A stretch of DNA of 56,018 nt from a virus. The stretch lies in the IMG/VR virus record IMGVR_UViG_3300046534_000888, positions 1-56,018 of that record, one strand, 5' to 3'. Below are positions 11,469 through 19,184 of the stretch, one piece after another; position 1 is the first letter of the stretch; each line of letters starts with the position of its first letter. Below the pieces are notes generated by a model. The model did no database searches, was not told the origin of the DNA, and worked only from the letters and a program-made list of their open reading frames with translations. The position numbers were made by a program, and so were the translations under genes.

Positions 11469-11493
11469 CAAGTTAATTGTTTAATGTGTAACT

Positions 11494-11522
11494 ATTATAA
11501 CATAGTTTCGTGTGTTTGTCAA
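11494..11522 (-). promoter_or_regulatory. Sigma70-type promoter
   Basis: TTGACA-N17-TATAAT on the minus strand, 26 bases upstream of the late box, pointing to the 25-aa unit. Confidence 0.8.
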
Positions 11523-11555
11523 CCTTTTTCTTTCTTTTTCTTAGGGCCCATTATT

Positions 11556-11843
11556 TCACCTATTTAACGTAGGGTTTGACCAACCTGTAAAGTCCTTACA
11601 GAATGTCACAGTTATATCGATATGCAAGGAATGCAGTGCTGCCAACTCCAAGAATACTTCAAAATCGAATCCTTGCCGTGTAGTGTTGTCTGGTTCCATC
11701 AATACAATACCATCAAGATAATTCTGACCTTCCAGAGTACCCCATAGTAAATTGATCAATTCGAACACTCTACTATAGTTTCGTTGTAATAACGAGTCAG
11801 GGAATTCATCAAAGAATTTGTCAGGTATATTTAATGTTTTCAT
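11556..11843 (-). CDS. Unknown protein, 95 aa, probably leaderless mRNA
   Basis: MKTLNIPDKFFDEFPDSLLQ... is not recognised. The TATAAT box ends only 7 bases before the ATG, so transcription should start on or next to the A of ATG. No other start with a ribosome site is visible. Confidence 0.7.
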   Translation of the reverse strand: MKTLNIPDKFFDEFPDSLLQRNYSRVFELINLLWGTLEGQNYLDGIVLMEPDNTTRQGFDFEVFLELAALHSLHIDITVTFCKDFTGWSNPTLNR

Positions 11844-11849
11844 GTATAC

Positions 11850-11878
11850 ATTATATCATGTATCGATGGGCTTGTCAA
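11850..11878 (-). promoter_or_regulatory. Sigma70-type promoter abutting its start codon
   Basis: TTGACA-N17-TATAAT; only GTATAC separates the -10 box from the ATG at 11843. Confidence 0.8.
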
Positions 11879-12053
11879 CCTTTAATTTAGGGTTTTTCGA
11901 ATTAAATCCTGCTCGCCACCCTTCCATGAAGATCTTGTAATCAATCGACCTTTGCTTGCTTTCCTTTGTCTCATGCCATCCACGCCAAAGTGTGGTCGTG
12001 TATGATCGACAAGGCGGTGGTGGTGGTGGGTTAGGTATCGTCACGCTTATCAA
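11856..12053 (-). CDS. Proline-rich small protein, 65 aa
   Basis: A PNPPPPPP run is followed by CRSYTTTLWRGWHETKESKQRSIDYKIFMEGW. The WRGWHETxESxQRSIDYKxFxEGW part seems familiar from other phages (memory only). Start is TTG overlapping the upstream stop (TTGA), or GTG three codons later. Its end overlaps the promoter of the next gene. Confidence 0.6.
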   Translation of the reverse strand: MISVTIPNPPPPPPCRSYTTTLWRGWHETKESKQRSIDYKIFMEGWRAGFNSKNPKLKVDKPIDT

Positions 12054-12424
12054 ACGTTATTTAAAGTAAGGTCCAATGAATTCGGTGACCCAGGCGGTAG
12101 TGTTACCGCTTCGCCGTTTCGAGTACCAAACATGATCTCATTAGAGAATCCAGATTCCCCAGCAAAGTTATAAGCGGTCATTGTGCAATAATTAACACCA
12201 TTATCATCTGCAAGATTAACGATAGATAATGCAATTTCAGTCACGCCTCCGCCACCAATTAATGTGTTTGTTGTGTATATACCCAATTCGGTTCCACAAT
12301 AAAGATTAAAACCATCAGCAGCGGCATCCGCAGGCGTCCATGTAATTTTATGTGGAGTCCCATGATCTGCATCGGCGGTGCACCCACCAAGAATCAAAGC
12401 AATTGCTAATATTAATATTTTCAT
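12050..12424 (-). CDS. Lipoprotein with fibronectin type III-like domain
   Basis: 124 aa. Signal MKILILAIALILGGC has the lipobox at residue 15. The body (ITWTPADAAADGFNLYCG...YCTMTAYNFAGESGFSNEI) has the W, Y and SxxSN spacing of an Fn3 domain. Probably a host-envelope or virion-surface protein. It ends two bases inside the proline-rich gene. Confidence 0.75.
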   Translation of the reverse strand: MKILILAIALILGGCTADADHGTPHKITWTPADAAADGFNLYCGTELGIYTTNTLIGGGGVTEIALSIVNLADDNGVNYCTMTAYNFAGESGFSNEIMFGTRNGEAVTLPPGSPNSLDLTLNNV

Positions 12425-12426
12425 TT

Positions 12427-12807
12427 CTATACCTTGAGTTTGGGGTCGTTCGATTTGAAATCTTTCTTTCTCATGATGGTTTTGGTGACCATTTCCTTAT
12501 CTTTCGACCTATCATTAATAACGAATGGTATATTTACATCGTTTGCAACATCATTGATAACCGCTTCGAAGTTATTAGGAAACTCTGCCATCTTCTTACC
12601 GATTTTCTTCCATGCAGCCTTAAATAAATGAATGAGTTCCGCAGCAGTAATAGGTTTACCATTGCGGTCGTCATTCATTCGATCTGCGAAATGTCGGGTA
12701 AATGACACATCGATGTTCGCCTTGGCGAACAGTTTATCGGCGAACTTCTCAACTTGGTTGAGTTGATCTTGGGTTATTTCTTCGGTATAGGCTTTAAATG
12801 ATTTCAT
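12427..12807 (-). CDS. T4-type phage internal protein (HFxDRxxDxRN...MRKKDFK family)
   Basis: 126 aa from MKSFKAYTEEI (12807), right after a late box. The core has FTRHFADRMNDDRNGKPIT and ends IMRKKDFKSNDPK. The spacing resembles phage proteins with a RelE/BrnT-like or DUF4258-like core that I know from marine T4-type phages. The leader resembles a capsid-targeting sequence. Confidence 0.75.
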   Translation of the reverse strand: MKSFKAYTEEITQDQLNQVEKFADKLFAKANIDVSFTRHFADRMNDDRNGKPITAAELIHLFKAAWKKIGKKMAEFPNNFEAVINDVANDVNIPFVINDRSKDKEMVTKTIMRKKDFKSNDPKLKV

Positions 12808-12811
12808 AAGT

Positions 12812-13114
12812 CTATTTATAATTTTTGAAACGTACAATCCCCAAGTGAGTCAACTTATTAACCATACCCACGATCATTATATGTAAACGAGCATTAAAGA
12901 ATCGCCGCACAAGATAACCACGGATAATACTAAGCACAGTGAAAAGTGCGACAATGCCCCAATGTTGAGTCGAGGTGAATTCCATGCCTAAAACCCAAGC
13001 GATGATAGGCCATGCACCCAAACCTACAAGGAACCCGATCACTGTATTGGTAATAGTCTCAAGCAACGATACAAGTTTGCTTTGATTTTCGATATAAACG
13101 TCTCGTTCACCCAT
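12812..13114 (-). CDS. Small membrane protein, 100 aa
   Basis: MGERDVYIENQSKLVSLLETITNTVIGFLVG... has two membrane helices (~22-45 and ~52-72) and a basic end (RGYLVRRFFNARLH). The LxETITNTxIGF...FTxxSIIRxYxxRRxFN pattern is that of a common phage inner-membrane protein (DUF7220-like, from memory). The start at 13114 overlaps the upstream stop. Confidence 0.75.
   Translation of the reverse strand: MGERDVYIENQSKLVSLLETITNTVIGFLVGLGAWPIIAWVLGMEFTSTQHWGIVALFTVLSIIRGYLVRRFFNARLHIMIVGMVNKLTHLGIVRFKNYK
12813..12820 (-). promoter_or_regulatory. T4-type late promoter box
   Basis: TATAAATA 6 bases before the ATG at 12807, inside the 3' end of the membrane-protein gene. Confidence 0.6.
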
Positions 13115-13376
13115 AAGTTTTAAAATACAGTTGCGTAGTTTCCTGATAGGTAAAAGTACATTCATCAATATTAGCTATGACTATATTTGAATGCATATCT
13201 AAATCACCAGGTTCTGCTTTTATCACAACTTCATTGTCTAGAACAACTATTAATTGTTCCCTTGGGTATCTCGAGATATAATCACCGGACATATCAACAT
13301 TGATATGGGTCCAAGCACTCTGCTCGAGAGTACATTCCCTAGTGATAGTTGTGTGGTTCTTAATTGTTCCTGCCAT
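13107..13376 (-). CDS. Unknown protein, 89 aa
   Basis: MAGTIKNHTTITRECTLEQSAWTHINVDM..., a beta-rich-looking protein with hydrophilic ends. Not recognised. Tightly packed between the 34-aa and 100-aa membrane-protein genes. Confidence 0.65.
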   Translation of the reverse strand: MAGTIKNHTTITRECTLEQSAWTHINVDMSGDYISRYPREQLIVVLDNEVVIKAEPGDLDMHSNIVIANIDECTFTYQETTQLYFKTYG

Positions 13377-13377
13377 T

Positions 13378-13482
13378 TCATAGCCCTTTTATCAAAAAAT
13401 ATATAAACGACGATACATACCCGACAGCAAACCCTGCTATATAGCAAAGGAATATATGGGTAATAAAGTTTTTCAATGCCAT
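13378..13482 (-). CDS. Tiny membrane protein, 34 aa
   Basis: MALKNFITHIFLCYIAGFAVGYVSSFIYFLIKGL is almost entirely one or two membrane helices. GGCGGG lies before the ATG. The start overlaps the end of the upstream zinc-type gene and the stop is next to the following ATG, so it fits the operon exactly. Confidence 0.65.
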   Translation of the reverse strand: MALKNFITHIFLCYIAGFAVGYVSSFIYFLIKGL

Positions 13483-13640
13483 TGCCCGCCAAAATATTTA
13501 CTAATGGTTTGATTACAACATTTACAACAGGTATGCTCGTTTGCATGTGTAGTAATATGCTTCCAAGACTTGCCTGGAAAATGACCGAATTTCCTACAGA
13601 TTCTCTGCCGGATTCTATCAAGTATATTACTGCCTAGCAT
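13473..13640 (-). CDS. Small Cys/His protein, 55 aa
   Basis: Start at MLGSNILDRIRQRIC, with GGAGAG 5 bases before the ATG. Later it has THANEHTCCKCCNQTISKYF: four cysteines and nearby histidines suggest a small zinc site. Role unknown. Confidence 0.7.
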   Translation of the reverse strand: MLGSNILDRIRQRICRKFGHFPGKSWKHITTHANEHTCCKCCNQTISKYFGGQWH

Positions 13641-13641
13641 A

Positions 13642-13971
13642 TTACTCTCCATTATCATCGCCAAAGTTGATTTTTATACTCGATGTAAACATTGTCTCAC
13701 ACGCTTTTTCATAATCATTCAAGCTCTGAACATTTAAAGTACCCCATGGTTCGACCGTAGTCGTAGGATATTCAGGAACTTCAACATCAGGAACTTCAAC
13801 ATCATCGGCTTCATTGAATGTTCCAAACGAAAGATCACTATCGAATGTTACATCACCTTCCATTGGTTCGACGTAGTGATCACCAAACAACTCATGAAGT
13901 TCCCAATAAATTTCCTGCGCTTCTTCAATAGTGTACTCGAGACTATTGATCTTTATTGAGAGATTGCTCAT
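13642..13971 (-). CDS. Acidic unknown protein, 109 aa
   Basis: MSNLSIKINSLEYTIEEAQEIYWELHELFG... then an acidic middle (EADDVEVPDVEVPEYP). Not recognised. Overlaps the upstream gene by ATGA. Confidence 0.75.
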   Translation of the reverse strand: MSNLSIKINSLEYTIEEAQEIYWELHELFGDHYVEPMEGDVTFDSDLSFGTFNEADDVEVPDVEVPEYPTTTVEPWGTLNVQSLNDYEKACETMFTSSIKINFGDDNGE

Positions 13972-14156
13972 TCGTAAAGCATCACTGGTGTTTCTGCAAG
14001 GACCCTTGCAATATTACTTCGAACAATGCTTCTTGCTTCAGCAGTGAATGAAGGGTCTGGGTCAAAGAAAGCATTCATATATTGCAGCTTCTCCATTAAA
14101 GTAGGGAAAGGTGCTAATTGTGCTTCCATAATAGCTATTTGTTGTTCTTTATTCAT
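13968..14156 (-). CDS. Unknown protein, 62 aa
   Basis: MNKEQQIAIMEAQLAPFPTLMEKLQYMNAFF... looks helical. ATGA overlaps with both neighbours. Not recognised. Confidence 0.72.
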   Translation of the reverse strand: MNKEQQIAIMEAQLAPFPTLMEKLQYMNAFFDPDPSFTAEARSIVRSNIARVLAETPVMLYE

Positions 14157-14656
14157 TGTAATCTCTTTATTAGGTTAGTGTTGTAATACATGGGATAACT
14201 TGTAACTTCACTGATTATCCAATCGGGTAAAACTACTTGATAATCTTCGTCGGGTAGTTCAATTTCGGCAATCACGAAAGGAATCTCTTCATGCCAGAAC
14301 AGATCAACCTCCCATTTCAATTCAGGATTCTCATGATATGGTAATGAGGTTCTAGTTTTCATTAGGACTTGAGGGCAAAACTTAAGCATTTCCAGACCGT
14401 CCTCATATGGAATCTCATATTCAAATTCATGCTTTGAGAATGCACCTGAATCCATCGCTCGCTTTACTGTAATAAATGCCTGATTCAATGGGACTGATTT
14501 ATCAGTCGTGGTTTGTGCTCGAATACGGAGTACAGTATTCGTGGCATTATCCTGCATGACGTACCCTTGCTCGATATGAGCAATATGGATAGCTGCATAA
14601 TCTGGATTGAACTTCTCGGCATCGACCAGAAATTTCCTTTCTATTTCAATGCTCAT
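14153..14656 (-). CDS. CYTH-domain phosphatase (tripolyphosphatase-like)
   Basis: 167 aa. It begins MSIEIERKFLV, the EXEXK signature of the CYTH/triphosphate tunnel family. Further on are LRIR (~44), ITVKRA, HEFEYEIP, TRTSLPY and WEVDLFWHE...IAEIELP, the expected acidic and basic tunnel residues. Bacterial relatives hydrolyse inorganic tripolyphosphate or other triphosphates; class IV adenylate cyclases share the fold. Its role here could be in nucleotide or RNA 5'-end metabolism (inference). Confidence 0.85.
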   Translation of the reverse strand: MSIEIERKFLVDAEKFNPDYAAIHIAHIEQGYVMQDNATNTVLRIRAQTTTDKSVPLNQAFITVKRAMDSGAFSKHEFEYEIPYEDGLEMLKFCPQVLMKTRTSLPYHENPELKWEVDLFWHEEIPFVIAEIELPDEDYQVVLPDWIISEVTSYPMYYNTNLIKRLQ

Positions 14657-14900
14657 TCCTTTTCCTCGCTTTTTGATATTCGTAATTTAACAGACAAAGC
14701 CAAAGCCAAAGTGTAATAAACATACCTACAAACAAATAATCCCAAGCGTGTTGAAAGGGCGCGCCCCAGAAAAGAGTTTCAATTCCTGCTTCGAACAAAT
14801 TGAAGACCATAAAGCCTCCCCACACCCAATAGGATATTGACACATAAGAACCTTCGGCATTCACGACAAGCCAATACGAAAATTGATTGAAAGTTTTCAT
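14646..14900 (-). CDS. Small membrane protein, 84 aa
   Basis: MKTFNQFSYWLVVN... has two hydrophobic helices (~22-40 and ~52-72) and a charged end (YQKARKRNEH). The first residues resemble the MKTF leaders of the late proteins but no cleavage-like LxE follows. Overlaps the CYTH gene. Confidence 0.7.
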   Translation of the reverse strand: MKTFNQFSYWLVVNAEGSYVSISYWVWGGFMVFNLFEAGIETLFWGAPFQHAWDYLFVGMFITLWLWLCLLNYEYQKARKRNEH

Positions 14901-15085
14901 CGCTTGTCGTCACCGAATGTGTCCATCCAATACGCAACAATCTTCTTGGCTTCATCAATTGTGCAATCAAACTCCGCTTCAACATATGCAGGCGAACCAT
15001 ACATATTTGTAGCGCCTGACTCACGAAGGTTATCAAGATATTCTAGGTGATCATCTGTGATGATATCATTTCTTACAGTTTTCAT
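14897..15085 (-). CDS. Small phage protein, 62 aa (TDDHLEYLDNLRESG family)
   Basis: ITDDHLEYLDNLRESGATNMYG then EFDCTIDEAKKIVAYWMDTF. I recall this as a widespread phage family of about 60-75 aa, function unknown. ATGA and TAATG overlaps with its neighbours. Confidence 0.78.
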   Translation of the reverse strand: MKTVRNDIITDDHLEYLDNLRESGATNMYGSPAYVEAEFDCTIDEAKKIVAYWMDTFGDDKR

Positions 15086-15630
15086 TATAAAGACTCCAGT
15101 AATTCTTGTTTGGTTCGAAAAACATTGTCTGGGACGTTATTCCCATCTCGGAAGGTGTATTTAACAATTTTAATAATGTCGCCCGACACTGTGGAACGTT
15201 CAGTTATTACGCGCTGACCTATTTGTTTCGACGCGACCGCATTATCATTCATGAAGTAGACAATCTCGTAAATATGGAACATATCCGGTTCTGGTGTAGA
15301 TAACTCAATACCAACAATCGATTCCTCAGATACCGGCGCAGCTTCAATCAATTCAATGCGACCATCATAATCGTTATTCATAACCATCAAAACGAATATA
15401 ACTTCACCTACGCGAGACTTGCCATCCCGAAGCGTATTATGATCACCTGCAAAAAAATCAGATTCAACCTCAACTTCATAAGCTTTATTCGGTTCTGATA
15501 TACCAATGACACCAATGATACCAATGATAGTTCCCGTAATATAGGATATATCATTGAAGCCATCGAACGACCGGGCATCGAACGACCGGATTGTATCTCC
15601 GACCTTGAAGTTTGTAAAATCGTATGTCAT
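15085..15630 (-). CDS. Unknown protein, 181 aa
   Basis: First gene of an early operon, with a promoter cassette directly upstream. The N-terminal part (GDTIRSFDARSFDGFNDISYITG) resembles the 86-aa protein at 35503 (GTIIKAMDF...). It looks beta-rich and KOW/SH3-like, repeated once. Function unknown. Confidence 0.75.
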   Translation of the reverse strand: MTYDFTNFKVGDTIRSFDARSFDGFNDISYITGTIIGIIGVIGISEPNKAYEVEVESDFFAGDHNTLRDGKSRVGEVIFVLMVMNNDYDGRIELIEAAPVSEESIVGIELSTPEPDMFHIYEIVYFMNDNAVASKQIGQRVITERSTVSGDIIKIVKYTFRDGNNVPDNVFRTKQELLESL

Positions 15631-15661
15631 AATATAGGCTTCTCAATTAATTTATACATGT

Positions 15662-15690
15662 ATTATATCACGGACTATAGGGTTTGTCAA
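15662..15690 (-). promoter_or_regulatory. Early promoter cassette
   Basis: TTGACA-N17-TATAAT with ATACATGTAT, GAGAAG leader, and the conserved upstream element at 15696-15728. Heads the 15085-11556 operon. Confidence 0.85.
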
Positions 15691-15840
15691 CGACTTAGTT
15701 CGTATATCGTTAGAACTTTTAGTTATATGTCCATGCCGTCACAGAATACCCTTAATAATCGTTCTAGTTCCACGTCAGTGGCATAAAATGGGTCGAGTCG
15801 GCGTGGACCATTCCAGCACCGACTATTCTTACTTTATACA

Positions 15841-16308
15841 TTACAAATCCTTGAATTCCAACTTAACACATGTTTTATCTTTGAATGAACGGTACCACAA
15901 TGTAATCATAGATGGGTCTTTTTCAGGTTTTTCAGGTTTTTCAGGTTTAGTGAATTCCCTACGGTTTAAACGTCTATAATAAACTTCTATTTGGTGAAAA
16001 CCACAATACGAAGCAAAACAGAGACCGAAAATAATCCATACACCTACCATGGTACCCTCAAGTCCATCAGCAGTTGCAAACCATGTTCCCCAAACATCAA
16101 AGACAAAACCTACAAATAGGAATTGCAAAGGAACAATTACAAAGAAATGAAATGCCATTGCTATTCCAACACCGGCCATTATAAATATGATAATTGTTGA
16201 GATAAGTTTTCTTACATACCTACAGATATCGTCGGGAATGCTTTGACTATCCCAATTAGCGAGAAACTTGTAATGGCCTGAGTTTTTGTTCAAAGTAAAT
16301 TTTTTCAT
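15841..16308 (-). CDS. Membrane protein, 155 aa
   Basis: Three hydrophobic stretches (~36-60, ~62-80, ~88-108), then a basic tail with three KPE repeats (KPEKPEKPEK) encoded by a short tandem repeat near 15928-15950. Not recognised. Confidence 0.72.
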   Translation of the reverse strand: MKKFTLNKNSGHYKFLANWDSQSIPDDICRYVRKLISTIIIFIMAGVGIAMAFHFFVIVPLQFLFVGFVFDVWGTWFATADGLEGTMVGVWIIFGLCFASYCGFHQIEVYYRRLNRREFTKPEKPEKPEKDPSMITLWYRSFKDKTCVKLEFKDL

Positions 16309-16327
16309 AATATAGTATATCCTGTTT

Positions 16328-16537
16328 TCATTTCATTTTTTCCTCGTCTGTCAACATATCGACCCGTAAGGCTTTTGCCATTAAAAAGAACCCCATAATG
16401 GAGGTCGTTTGCAAAGCCAATCTTAAACTGCCTTTATCGTTAATTGTTCGAATATCCGCAGGTATTCTCTCGACAAGTTCATCCACTATAGCAGTTAATA
16501 ACTCTTCTCGTCTTATGTCATATTCAGCTTGATTCAT
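16328..16537 (-). CDS. Unknown protein, 69 aa
   Basis: Helical, MNQAEYDIRREELLTAIVDELVERIPADIR.... TAATG overlap with the upstream gene. Not recognised. Confidence 0.72.
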   Translation of the reverse strand: MNQAEYDIRREELLTAIVDELVERIPADIRTINDKGSLRLALQTTSIMGFFLMAKALRVDMLTDEEKMK

Positions 16538-16770
16538 TACTCTTTATCCTTTTTAGGTAATACGATTTGTGCCAGAAGATCAAGTTCATTCGGTCGCATA
16601 ATCGCCTTTTCAGAGTACGCTCTGCAATCACCGAAGGCAGTCCATGAATTCGCCGCGGCAAATATTCTAACCGTTTCCTCAAGCACTAGAATACGATCAA
16701 GCGCTTCGGCCGTTACCGAAGCATATCCACTATGTTCACAATCACGTAATCTTTCATTCAAGTTTTTCAT
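16537..16770 (-). CDS. Unknown protein, 77 aa
   Basis: MKNLNERLRDCEHSGYASVTAEALDRILVLE...: a leucine-rich helix pattern. Not recognised. Confidence 0.72.
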   Translation of the reverse strand: MKNLNERLRDCEHSGYASVTAEALDRILVLEETVRIFAAANSWTAFGDCRAYSEKAIMRPNELDLLAQIVLPKKDKE

Positions 16771-16781
16771 TACATCACTCC

Positions 16782-16982
16782 TTATTGATAATCGTCGATT
16801 AGTCGACCATGGCTGTGTGGATGAGGCGTCTTCTTCGTTGTTTTACAAACCGCGGATAGTCGATCTAAAGCTCTAATCATTTCATCGGGTGTATAGTTAT
16901 CAATATCACGCTGCAGAATCTTTAAATTCTTGCGAAGATATGCAACATCTAGACCGTATCGATTTGTTCCTTGATTACTCAC
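16782..16982 (-). CDS. Unknown protein, 66 aa
   Basis: Starts MSNQGTNRYGLDVAYLRKNLKIL; the tail is rich in Thr, Lys and His. Not recognised; fits the operon spacing. Confidence 0.7.
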   Translation of the reverse strand: MSNQGTNRYGLDVAYLRKNLKILQRDIDNYTPDEMIRALDRLSAVCKTTKKTPHPHSHGRLIDDYQ

Positions 16983-16985
16983 TAC

Positions 16986-17486
16986 TCACTCCACCGATTC
17001 CGGTAAATCAATTTTAAGTATGTTACGAATTTGTTTTAATGACATTTCGGCTTTATCCGAACGATAATTCGCCAAAGATTTAGCTTTGGTTAAATCTTTG
17101 ATCTTTCGCATTAAAGCTTTCTCTGAAGCACTTCGAGCTAATCGTTCTGCATCCAGTCCCGATCTTAATTGTGCAACAGTTATTAGTAATGCTTCTTTGT
17201 CGCGTTCATCAAATGGTATTGGAACTAGATGTTCGTCACGTATACCTAAACGTCTTGCCAATTCCAACTTATCTATTAATTCTAAACCATCGCGTTTCTC
17301 AACCTTAACCTCAAGTTCATCAATACGAATTTGCTGCTGCATCCACGCTGACATAGCCATGACTCGGCCTGTGGTTTGATTCTGTTTCGCCCACCATTCA
17401 TCAAATGGTATTGGAACTAGATGTTCGTCACGTATACCTAAACGTCTTGCCAATTCCAACTTATCTATTAATTCTAAACCACTCAT
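16986..17486 (-). CDS. Coiled-coil protein with an exact internal duplication, 166 aa
   Basis: Residues 3-30 (GLELIDKLELARRLG...PFDE) occur again at 67-94 without change, and the DNA copies are also identical over 85 bases. The rest is helical and charged (RDKEALLITVAQLRSGLDAERLA). It looks like a recent in-frame duplication of 64 codons. Function unknown. Confidence 0.75.
   Translation of the reverse strand: MSGLELIDKLELARRLGIRDEHLVPIPFDEWWAKQNQTTGRVMAMSAWMQQQIRIDELEVKVEKRDGLELIDKLELARRLGIRDEHLVPIPFDERDKEALLITVAQLRSGLDAERLARSASEKALMRKIKDLTKAKSLANYRSDKAEMSLKQIRNILKIDLPESVE
17205..17289. repeat. 85-base direct repeat inside a gene (second copy 17397-17481)
   Basis: The copies are identical and 192 bases apart, exactly 64 codons, so the reading frame is kept. 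Confidence 0.92.
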
Positions 17487-17806
17487 TCTGTCACCTCAGA
17501 AATTAGTTTTGCCGTTCTAATTTCCTCGTAGTCAACTCCACTTTCTTCAATGATATCTACTGCGAATGATAGTTCCTCGACAAGTTCATCAAGCTTCGCG
17601 TCTCTTTCGATCAATGCAGACTGACAACTTTCAAGTAAAATCGATTTAACACCACTTTCAAGTAAAATCTTAACGTTGGCGCCTGTCTGCATTAATTCCA
17701 CTTGGAGTTTTGATTCCTTGAGCTCGGCTTCGAGCTCTCTGATTTTTCCCGCGGCCCAACGAGCAGTATAAGTGCCCTTGTCAAGTTTTTCCATTTCATC
17801 ATTCAT
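17483..17806 (-). CDS. Coiled-coil protein, 107 aa
   Basis: Long helical protein (ARWAAGKIRELEAELKESKLQVEL), with a small internal repeat (VKILLESG/VKSILLES). Overlaps the duplicated-helix gene by ATGA. Possibly a partner of its neighbour. Confidence 0.72.
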   Translation of the reverse strand: MNDEMEKLDKGTYTARWAAGKIRELEAELKESKLQVELMQTGANVKILLESGVKSILLESCQSALIERDAKLDELVEELSFAVDIIEESGVDYEEIRTAKLISEVTE

Positions 17807-17828
17807 GCGATTAATTCCATTGCATCAT

Positions 17829-18119
17829 TCATACGATCTCTTCGACAAACTTAACTATTTTATCACGAGGGTTGTCGGATATATTTTTACGAGCATCAAA
17901 TTCGTATAGGTATCTCTTTTCACCTAAACAACCGGTGAAATAATCCACAACGTAGAAGACCCTTGGTTCTGCAGGTTTAACTCTAAAATCCCATATGTCA
18001 AAGTTCCAACATGGATCTCGTAAATCCATCCAGTCCGATGAATTACAAGGGGCTCCTTGTATCGTTTTACCTTCATCAAAAGCAAGAATCACCGCGACCA
18101 TTTCTTTCGTATTCATCAT
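17829..18119 (-). CDS. Phage protein with WNFDxWDFRVKP motif, 96 aa
   Basis: Residues ~24-50 read NSSDWMDLRDPCWNFDIWDFRVKP. I know this W...W.F.RVKP pattern from many short phage proteins with a small domain of unknown role. TAATG-type junction with the upstream gene. Confidence 0.78.
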   Translation of the reverse strand: MMNTKEMVAVILAFDEGKTIQGAPCNSSDWMDLRDPCWNFDIWDFRVKPAEPRVFYVVDYFTGCLGEKRYLYEFDARKNISDNPRDKIVKFVEEIV

Positions 18120-18577
18120 TATAGACCCTCGTCTGATGCATTATCGAGTGCATTCACCGCAAGTCTATGTAATTCATCCCCAACTTTATGGATATCATAC
18201 CACATCGGTAAAATTTGCTCCAATGCTTCCTTGTAAATTCGATTTTGTTCACGAAGGGTTTCAAGGTTTTCCTTGGCTTCACGTAGAATTATAACTTCTC
18301 GTTCAGCCTTCTTGGTCTGTTCATGAAGGGCTGCGATTTCAAGTTCATTTGCTACTTGATCACTGTAGTCACCAACCCACTCTTTCAACAGACCCACAAT
18401 AGTGACGGCCTGATCACGGTCTATGATAATCCTTTCCATATATGAGGAAGAATGCCATCCTTGATTCATTTGAATCATCTGACCGCGAGAGCCGCCGTGG
18501 AATGAAGCCAATGAGACATCTTTCACAGAGGTCGGTGGCTCCGTTTTTGATCTTGCAATTCCTAAATCTTTGCTCAT
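18119..18577 (-). CDS. Unknown protein with coiled coil, 152 aa
   Basis: The N-terminal ~40 residues are Ser- and Gly-rich; residues ~75-125 form a coiled coil (EIAALHEQTKKAEREVIILREAKEN). Not recognised. Confidence 0.7.
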   Translation of the reverse strand: MSKDLGIARSKTEPPTSVKDVSLASFHGGSRGQMIQMNQGWHSSSYMERIIIDRDQAVTIVGLLKEWVGDYSDQVANELEIAALHEQTKKAEREVIILREAKENLETLREQNRIYKEALEQILPMWYDIHKVGDELHRLAVNALDNASDEGL

Positions 18578-18840
18578 AACATAATTTCCTGTTCAATTTC
18601 TGGTAACTTATAACATTCGAGATAAAACCAATGCCATGTCGTTTCGTACCGCGCGGAAATGTTGATATCCCTACCATCGATAGATTTAAAGACGTACATT
18701 ATCTTCTTTTCCGTTGACGATACCGCCACAACTTCAACTATGGCTCGTTCAGGACCCCAAGTTCTACAATGTAGAATCATTCCCACATAGGGTTTTGGGT
18801 AATGCCTCGGTGCCCTTTTAAATATATCGAATAAAAACAT
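18574..18840 (-). CDS. Unknown protein, 88 aa
   Basis: Start at MFLFDIFKRAPRHYPKPY (AGAGGT before the ATG). Beta-rich, with HCRTWGPERAIVEVVAV. Not recognised. Confidence 0.7.
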   Translation of the reverse strand: MFLFDIFKRAPRHYPKPYVGMILHCRTWGPERAIVEVVAVSSTEKKIMYVFKSIDGRDINISARYETTWHWFYLECYKLPEIEQEIML

Positions 18841-18850
18841 ATTAATACCT

Positions 18851-19060
18851 CTATTGTAGGAAAATTCCAATTGGGCTGCCCGATGTAACAGGACCTGCAG
18901 GACGAATATCTTTCTTTTGGGCCCAAGTCTTGGTTAATGATTCATCTTCGAACCACCCGATGGTGACTTCGTTAGCACTCATTTCAGTGATTTCACCAAA
19001 AGACGAGGCAATCATCATTCCCCAAACCCCCTTAACTTTCGTTCCAATTTCAATTTTCAT
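18851..19060 (-). CDS. Small SH3/KOW-like protein, 69 aa
   Basis: MKIEIGTKVKGVWGMMIASSFGEITEMSANEVTIGWFEDE: the spacing of glycine and hydrophobics suggests a small beta barrel of the KOW/SH3 type. First gene after the promoter cassette. Confidence 0.72.
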   Translation of the reverse strand: MKIEIGTKVKGVWGMMIASSFGEITEMSANEVTIGWFEDESLTKTWAQKKDIRPAGPVTSGSPIGIFLQ

Positions 19061-19091
19061 AATATAGGCTTCTCAATTAATTTATACATGT

Positions 19092-19120
19092 ATTATATCA
19101 TGGGTGTCTGGGTATGTCAA
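19092..19120 (-). promoter_or_regulatory. Early promoter cassette
   Basis: TTGACA-N17-TATAAT with ATACATGTAT and GAGAAG leader; upstream element at 19136-19168. A palindromic TGTCGAG/CTCGACA follows at 19165-19180. Confidence 0.85.
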
Positions 19121-19184
19121 CAACTATTTCAAAATTAGTTCGTATATCGTTAGAACTTTTAGTTATATGTCGAGTTCTCGACAC

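Noticed and set aside
13250-13621. 123-aa minus-strand open frame
   Set aside because: Overlaps three better-supported small genes whose starts and stops interlock; no ribosome site of its own.
17205-17481. CRISPR-like array
   Set aside because: Only two copies, 85 bases long and inside a reading frame; it is a gene-internal duplication.
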